64,000 nucleotides of DNA from Arthrobacter sp. StoSoilA2 (lineage in GTDB: Bacteria > Actinomycetota > Actinomycetes > Actinomycetales > Micrococcaceae). Each line of letters opens with the position of its first letter. Position 1 is the stretch's first letter. Shown here in pieces: positions 59,781 to 64,000 of the stretch. Where the stretch lies: the NCBI RefSeq assembly GCF_019977195.1, contig NZ_AP024643.1:4526001-4590000 (forward strand). Reading direction: 5' to 3'. The translations under genes and the position numbers were made by a program. The notes beneath the pieces are model-generated. The model did not search any database. It saw only the letters and a program-made list of their open reading frames with translations, and was not told the origin of the DNA.

Positions 59781-60320
59781 TCAAGCCGTTGCGATGGCCA
59801 GCACCCGCCGGAGCGCCCACGCCACGCGGAGCAGCGCAAGCACGGACGCGAAGGCGAGAACGAAGACAACCGCCTCCGGGATCCAGAGGCCCCTGGGACC
59901 ATCGCCCTCCAGCACCACGGTGACGAGGGCAGCCACCACCAGCAGGCCAAGCCCCGGGATGGCGAACAGGAACACTTCTCCGATCTGGCGACGATGCAAG
60001 GCGGTGAGCTTCTCCAGGGGAAGCTCACGCTGCCCGGGCGCCGCCTTTTTGCCGAGCACGTTGATCAGCATGGAGACGCTGGTGAGCGTGAGGCCAGCGG
60101 TAGCACCAGCCAACGTAGCGAGGGTTTGGAATAGGGTTCGACGGGCACCTGGATCGACGCCCTCCAGCATCAAGGGCTGCTCCAATAGCCAGGCCAACCC
60201 AAGCCACATCAGCACAGCCACTACCGCCCACGCATAGTCTGCCGGCGGATGGAGCAGAAACCACCTCCACACCGTCCGGCGTCGCCCGGCGTGCTCTACG
60301 TCAACCTCGTACAAGCTCAT
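59781..60320 (-). CDS. Four-helix membrane protein of unknown function
   Basis: The 179-residue protein begins MSLYEVDVEHAGRRRTVWRWFLLHPPADY and has four hydrophobic helices (AWAVVAVLMWLGLAWLLE; LATLAGATAGLTLTSVSMLINVL; GEVFLFAIPGLGLLVVAALVTVV; AVVFVLAFASVLALLRVAWALR). A charged GKKAAPGQRELPLEKLTALHRRQ loop joins helices 2 and 3. The ATG at 60320 overlaps the 3' end of the upstream gene by 20 bases, so the two are translated from one message. I recognise no family; the second helix, with GLTLTSVSMLINVL, resembles those of DUF2254-like membrane proteins, a weak impression. Confidence 0.65.
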   Translation of the reverse strand: MSLYEVDVEHAGRRRTVWRWFLLHPPADYAWAVVAVLMWLGLAWLLEQPLMLEGVDPGARRTLFQTLATLAGATAGLTLTSVSMLINVLGKKAAPGQRELPLEKLTALHRRQIGEVFLFAIPGLGLLVVAALVTVVLEGDGPRGLWIPEAVVFVLAFASVLALLRVAWALRRVLAIATA

Positions 60321-61368
60321 GATCCGCGCTGCCTTCTGATCCCTCCGCTGGTTTAACATCCCCGGGCTTTGCCTTGGCGGCTTCCTCCTTTGTGGACGCT
60401 GCCAGAGCTTCCCGCACTGCCGCCATTCCACCTGCGACGATGTCCGGCACAGGGACCGAGTCTGCTGAGCCTCTGATTTCCGGCAGCGTGAGGGCGAAGA
60501 ATGCTTCGTTGTCCCTGGCCTGCTTGTTCAGGATGGCGACTGCCTCGGCAGCGGACTTCCGGGGATCGTTGAACACATCGGGGTCCACCTCGACATGGGA
60601 GATGAAACGCTCTTTCAGCAGGTCAACCACCTCGCGGTCACCGGTCAGGGAGTCCTTGCCCTCGGCCACGACGTAGTCGAAGTGCTCTACGGATCCCGCC
60701 CTGCGGAAGAGGTCAATGAGCTGCTGAATGCGTTCCCGGATCCGCTGCTTGTCCCCGGCCCCTCCCGAACGGCCCACAGTGAGGGAAATCCGGAAGGTTC
60801 CCTCAGTCACCAGGCGTGAGGCACTCTCCAGAACGTCAGCCCATTCACCCTCCATCAACTTTCCGGAGAGGCGTTCAGCAGGAAGCGCGAACTCGAAGCG
60901 ACTCACCTCAAGCCTGGTAAGGATCTCCTCGATATCCTCACGGACCACCGGGACCAGTCCGGGTTCAAGCCCCAGCATGCCTTCGAGGTACTCCCCCATC
61001 CTGGAAGCCCGGGGGCCGTTGCCACTGGTCAACACGGCGATGACGTTCCGCTTCAGGAAGGCAAAGTAGGTGGTTTCCAGAAGATGGTCACCCGGCTCCA
61101 AGGGGAGGGGCTTGCGGCGCCCAAGCGCATCCCCGACGCTGGGCAGGTTCGTATCGCGGACCCGATCCAGGAGGATCACCGGATGCGGTGAGAAAGATGC
61201 GGTCTGGGCAACCAACACCGTGCCGTCCATGCCGATGAAATGCCGGTCCGTCCCAGCTTCCTGGGCCTTCTTGAGTACCTCCGCAACGCGGCGCGCCGGA
61301 AACGGAGCGCGCAGGTCCTCGCCATTCAGTTGGTCAATGCGCCAGAACTGCACACTGCGTCTTGCCAT
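60301..61368 (-). CDS. Unknown soluble protein paired with a membrane protein
   Basis: The 355-residue protein shows no signal peptide or helix. It begins MARRSVQFWRIDQLNGEDLRAPFPARRVAEVL and contains DRHFIGMDGTVLVAQT, ETTYFAFLKRNVIAVLTSGNGPRASRMGEYLEG, EILTRLEVSRFEFALPAERL, EHFDYVVAEGKDSLTGDREVVDLLKERF and a C-terminal Ala/Lys/Glu tail. ATG at 61368 is chosen since GGGGAGGGCGG precedes it; the frame reaches 61428. No kinase, nuclease or ATPase motif is evident. Pairing with a four-helix partner, overlap translation and isolation from pathway genes are reminiscent of two-gene defence or signalling cassettes, but this is speculation. Confidence 0.6.
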   Translation of the reverse strand: MARRSVQFWRIDQLNGEDLRAPFPARRVAEVLKKAQEAGTDRHFIGMDGTVLVAQTASFSPHPVILLDRVRDTNLPSVGDALGRRKPLPLEPGDHLLETTYFAFLKRNVIAVLTSGNGPRASRMGEYLEGMLGLEPGLVPVVREDIEEILTRLEVSRFEFALPAERLSGKLMEGEWADVLESASRLVTEGTFRISLTVGRSGGAGDKQRIRERIQQLIDLFRRAGSVEHFDYVVAEGKDSLTGDREVVDLLKERFISHVEVDPDVFNDPRKSAAEAVAILNKQARDNEAFFALTLPEIRGSADSVPVPDIVAGGMAAVREALAASTKEEAAKAKPGDVKPAEGSEGSADHELVRG

Positions 61369-61479
61369 CCGCCCTCCCCTGCCTGCGGTCTTTGCTACTG
61401 ATTCCAAGCTAATGGCGGGGTCAGACATTAAAGCCGGGTTCCGGCGTCGTGCGCTTTCATCTGCCGCAAACCGCGCTGC

Positions 61480-62328
61480 TTAAGGCCTGTACTTGGGCCC
61501 TTGGGCGAAGAGCGCATCCATCTCGTCGTGGCTGCGGGTGCCTGCCAATCCTGCCCAGTTGCCGTCGCCCAGAATTTCCTTCGCCACCCGTGCGACTTTT
61601 GCGTAGGCAGCTTTAGCCGTATTGCCGCCGATGCTGACGCGCCGTATGCCGGCGTCGTGAAGTTCGAGTGGCGATGGCGCACCCACTCCCGCAAGGGCAT
61701 TAAGGGGCGCGGGGATCTTGCTGGAGAGTTCGTGCAGGACGTGAAGGTCCACGACCCCGGGAACGAAGATGCCGTCCGCACCCGCCGTGAGGTAGGACTC
61801 AGCACGGCGCAAGGTCTCGTCGTAAGCGTTGTCCGAATATTGTCCGGAGAGGTATGTGTCGGTTCGGGCATTGATGAACAAAGGGATTCCACGCTCGTCC
61901 GCCACGGCACGGATCAAAGCGATACGCCGCGATTGTTCGTTGATGTCCGTCAGTGGCTCCGCAGCCGAATCCTCAATGTTGATGCCGATCGCGCCTGCAT
62001 CCAGCACTCCGTGCACGGTGGCCCGAAGTTCATCGTCCGTGCGCCCGTATCCAGTTTCGATGTCGGCAGTTACCGGCAGTTTGGTTGCCCCTACCACCCG
62101 CCCGAGCGCCGCCATCGCCAGTCCCCAAGGCACGTGGTCCCCGTCCCGGAAGCCCAGGCTCCAGGAAACTGCCGAGCTTGAGGTAGCTATCGCCGTCGCA
62201 CCAGCCTCCTGCACCACGCGGGCGGAAGCCGCGTCCCAGACATTCACCAGGACCAGCGGCGTGGGTCCGGCGTCGTGAAGCTTGTGGAAGAGTTCGGCTT
62301 TGGTCACGGATCCCCGGTGCAGTGTCAT
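61480..62328 (-). CDS. PEP mutase/isocitrate lyase-family enzyme
   Basis: The 282-residue enzyme matches the phosphoenolpyruvate mutase/isocitrate lyase superfamily: LVNVWDAASARVVQEAGATAIATSSSAVSWSLGF, LPVTADIETGYG (metal-site Asp and Glu), GINIEDSA and FINARTDTYL. It lacks the KKCGH motif of isocitrate lyase. Oxaloacetate decarboxylase or carboxyvinyl-phosphonate-like activities are possible. ATG at 62328 is used in preference to 62376. It is divergent from the aminotransferase, and a palindrome lies in the shared region. Confidence 0.88.
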   Translation of the reverse strand: MTLHRGSVTKAELFHKLHDAGPTPLVLVNVWDAASARVVQEAGATAIATSSSAVSWSLGFRDGDHVPWGLAMAALGRVVGATKLPVTADIETGYGRTDDELRATVHGVLDAGAIGINIEDSAAEPLTDINEQSRRIALIRAVADERGIPLFINARTDTYLSGQYSDNAYDETLRRAESYLTAGADGIFVPGVVDLHVLHELSSKIPAPLNALAGVGAPSPLELHDAGIRRVSIGGNTAKAAYAKVARVAKEILGDGNWAGLAGTRSHDEMDALFAQGPKYRP

Positions 62329-62400
62329 AGCTACATTCCAGCCCCTACCGTTCCCGGCGTAAAGGAATCCACGCAAACCGGCGCGTTCTTGAAAACATAT

Positions 62401-62417
62401 GTTGCCTAATTAGCAAC
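62401..62417. promoter_or_regulatory. Palindrome in the divergent aminotransferase region
   Basis: GTTGCCTAATTAGCAAC has arms GTTGC and GCAAC around an AT-rich centre. It is 22 bases upstream of the aminotransferase start and about 73 bases from the PEP-mutase-family gene start, a position suited to an operator for both. Confidence 0.55.
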
Positions 62418-62438
62418 CTTCAGGAGTATCCTGTCACT

Positions 62439-63749
62439 GTGACCCACGAAACATTGGATGCCGGCACCAAGCTGCCCGCTGAAGCCATCGACGCCATTGA
62501 GCGGGCCGCCACGGCCGCCGCCCACCCGCACGAGGAACTGTTCTCCGCGCGGGCCGCCAACATCAAGCAGTCCGCTGTCCGCGACGTCTTCGATATCTCC
62601 ATGCGGCCCGGCCTTGTCTCGCTCGCAGGCGGCAACCCGTACCTGCAGTCGCTGCCGCTGGAAAAGCTTGGCCAGACCGCCGCCAGGATCATCGCCGAAG
62701 AAGGGATGACCGCCCTGCAATACGGCGGTGGCCAAGGGACCGCTGAACTGCGCCAGCAAGTCTGCGAGATCATGGCCGCAGAAGGCATCATGGACGCCCA
62801 GCCTGAAAACATCGTGATTACTGCTGGTTCCCAGTCAGCGCAGGATGTGGCCACCAAGGTCTTCTGCAATCCCGGCGACGTTGTCCTTGTCGAAAACCCC
62901 ACTTACGTCGGTGCCCTGAATACGTTCGAGGCCTACCAGGTGCAGGTGGAGCCAATCGAAATGGACGACGACGGGTTGGTACCTGAACTGCTTGAGGCCA
63001 GGATCGCCGCGCTCCAGTCAGAGGGCAAGAGCATCAAGTTCCTCTATACGATCCCCAACTTCAACAATCCCTCGGGTATCACCCTGGCAGAGTCGCGCAG
63101 GCAGCGGATCGTAGATATATGCCGCAAAGCGAATATCATTGTGCTGGAGGACAACCCCTACGGCCTGCTGCGGTTTGACGGCCACCCGATCGCACCGATG
63201 CGGGCTGCAAATCCCGATGACGTCATCTACCTGGGGTCCTTCTCCAAGATTTTCGCGCCGGGTCTCCGCATTGGCTGGGCCTTGGTGCCCGCCCACCTGC
63301 AGCGTCGGTTCTACCTGGCCTCCGAAGCAGTCACGCTTTGCCCACCGCCCCTGAACCAAATGCTTGTCTCCGCATATTTGCGTGACTACGACTGGCGGGG
63401 GCAAATCGAAACCTACCGCGGCCTGTACGCAGAACGCTGCAAAGCCCTTCTCGGCGCCCTGGACGAATACATGCCAGCGGGGCTCTCGTGGACACGTCCC
63501 GACGGTGGATTCTTCGTCTGGGTCACGTTGCCCCAAAACGTGGACACCTACCCTTTGTTGAAGAAGGCCATCGATGCGGGGGTTGTCTTCATACCCGGCG
63601 CAGCGTTCTCGCCGGCAGATGGCCCATCCAACAAGCTTCGTCTGGCGTTCAGTGCTGTACCGCCGGATACGATTGCCGAAGGCGTACGTCGTCTGGCCCC
63701 TGTTCTCGCAGAGGCCATCAAAGCCAACACTGAAGGAGCATCACTATGA
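62439..63749 (+). CDS. PLP-dependent fold-type I aminotransferase
   Basis: The 436-residue enzyme has ALQYGGGQGTAELRQQV, IVITAGSQSAQDVATKVFCNPGDVVLVENPTYVGAL, YTIPNFNNPSGITLAESRRQRIVDICRKANIIVLEDNPYGLLRF, the PLP lysine in YLGSFSKIFAPGLRIGW and RPDGGFFVWVTLP. These match the 2-aminoadipate/aromatic aminotransferase group (LysN or MocR C-terminal domain) without the GntR N-terminal part. The start is GTG 62439, 13 bases after AGGAG. It overlaps the stress protein gene (ATGA). The amino-donor specificity is unknown. Confidence 0.93.
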   Translation: MTHETLDAGTKLPAEAIDAIERAATAAAHPHEELFSARAANIKQSAVRDVFDISMRPGLVSLAGGNPYLQSLPLEKLGQTAARIIAEEGMTALQYGGGQGTAELRQQVCEIMAAEGIMDAQPENIVITAGSQSAQDVATKVFCNPGDVVLVENPTYVGALNTFEAYQVQVEPIEMDDDGLVPELLEARIAALQSEGKSIKFLYTIPNFNNPSGITLAESRRQRIVDICRKANIIVLEDNPYGLLRFDGHPIAPMRAANPDDVIYLGSFSKIFAPGLRIGWALVPAHLQRRFYLASEAVTLCPPPLNQMLVSAYLRDYDWRGQIETYRGLYAERCKALLGALDEYMPAGLSWTRPDGGFFVWVTLPQNVDTYPLLKKAIDAGVVFIPGAAFSPADGPSNKLRLAFSAVPPDTIAEGVRRLAPVLAEAIKANTEGASL

Positions 63750-64000
63750 CCGGGGTTGTCATTGTAGGAGTAGACGGTAGCGAGACGGCGATGAGGGCGG
63801 CCAAGGCTGCCCAGCAACTGGCCATCGGGATTGGCGCCAGTCTTCGCGTGGTGAGCGCATTCGATAGCAACAAGACCGAGGTAGTTGAGATCGGGACCGA
63901 TAAATGGATCGTGTCAGACGCTGCCGAAGCCGAAGCCGTCGCCCGCACAGTGGCGGAGCGCCTGGCTGATGAGCGCCTCGAGGTAACGTACTCGGCTGCC
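63746..64000 (+). CDS. Universal stress protein (5' part)
   Basis: The gene starts with an ATG overlapping the aminotransferase stop and runs off the window. The 85 visible residues open MTGVVIVGVDGSETAMRAAKAAQQLA, the UspA N-terminal strand and ATP-binding Asp, followed by SLRVVSAFD and a WIVSDAAEAEAVARTVAERLADERLEV segment. UspA proteins bind ATP or bind partners under stress. Whether it is the tandem form cannot be seen. Confidence 0.92.
   Translation, partial: MTGVVIVGVDGSETAMRAAKAAQQLAIGIGASLRVVSAFDSNKTEVVEIGTDKWIVSDAAEAEAVARTVAERLADERLEVTYSAA

Overview
The window is a gene-dense stretch of a high-GC actinobacterial chromosome. GC-rich codon use, Gram-positive lipoproteins, many GTG/TTG starts, ATGA/GTGA overlaps, a c-di-AMP riboswitch of actinobacterial type and the repertoire (hut genes, levan hydrolases, PTS mannitol genes, PadR and MarR efflux cassettes) fit a soil Micrococcaceae member such as Arthrobacter or Paenarthrobacter. 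This assignment is by recognition, not by a search. I see no rRNA, tRNA, CRISPR array, insertion sequence or prophage.

Layout. 1-220 is the end of a DHA2 exporter. 329-10716 is a histidine-catabolic region: on the minus strand an IclR regulator, an OpuC/HutXWV-type ABC importer, hutU and an ammonia-lyase homologue lacking the MIO triad; divergently an M20 amidohydrolase and hutF. 11049-14246 has a sugar porter and a MarR/MFS pair. 14362-17211 has an acetyltransferase and a PadR-DUF1048-ABC exporter operon. 17362-18825 is a CycA-like amino-acid permease. 18958-25060 is mannitol PTS (mtlD, mtlA, tetR) divergent from ptsI-ptsH. 25156-37477 is a levan/fructan operon: LacI, Opp-type ABC importer, an intracellular GH32 and a large secreted GH32. 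37757-41875 holds small proteins, a hydrolase pair and an ATP-dependent DNA ligase. 41955-43749 is a c-di-AMP riboswitch with a low-complexity cell-envelope protein. 43790-47467 has an AEC transporter and a PucR regulator divergent from alanine dehydrogenase. 47513-49813 is an ECF sigma factor, its putative membrane anti-sigma partner and an exported Ala-rich protein. 49986-57155 has an oxidoreductase and a Dpp/Opp importer operon. 57453-64000 has a TetR/FMN-reductase pair, a GerMN-like lipoprotein, an unrecognised soluble plus four-helix membrane pair, a PEP-mutase-family enzyme, a PLP aminotransferase and a universal stress protein cut by the window edge.

How it works together. The region is mainly nutrient acquisition, with sugar, amino-acid and peptide importers beside their catabolic enzymes and local regulators (IclR, LacI, TetR, PucR), most with a visible palindrome in the control region. 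The most unusual points are: a 23-codon hutH-like N-terminal remnant next to an MIO-less lyase homologue; two palindromic repeat families and a 32-bp TGAGAGAA tandem repeat; an oligopeptide-type ABC importer in a fructan locus; a c-di-AMP riboswitch ahead of a protein with no visible catalytic domain; and the two-gene cassette at 59781-61368.
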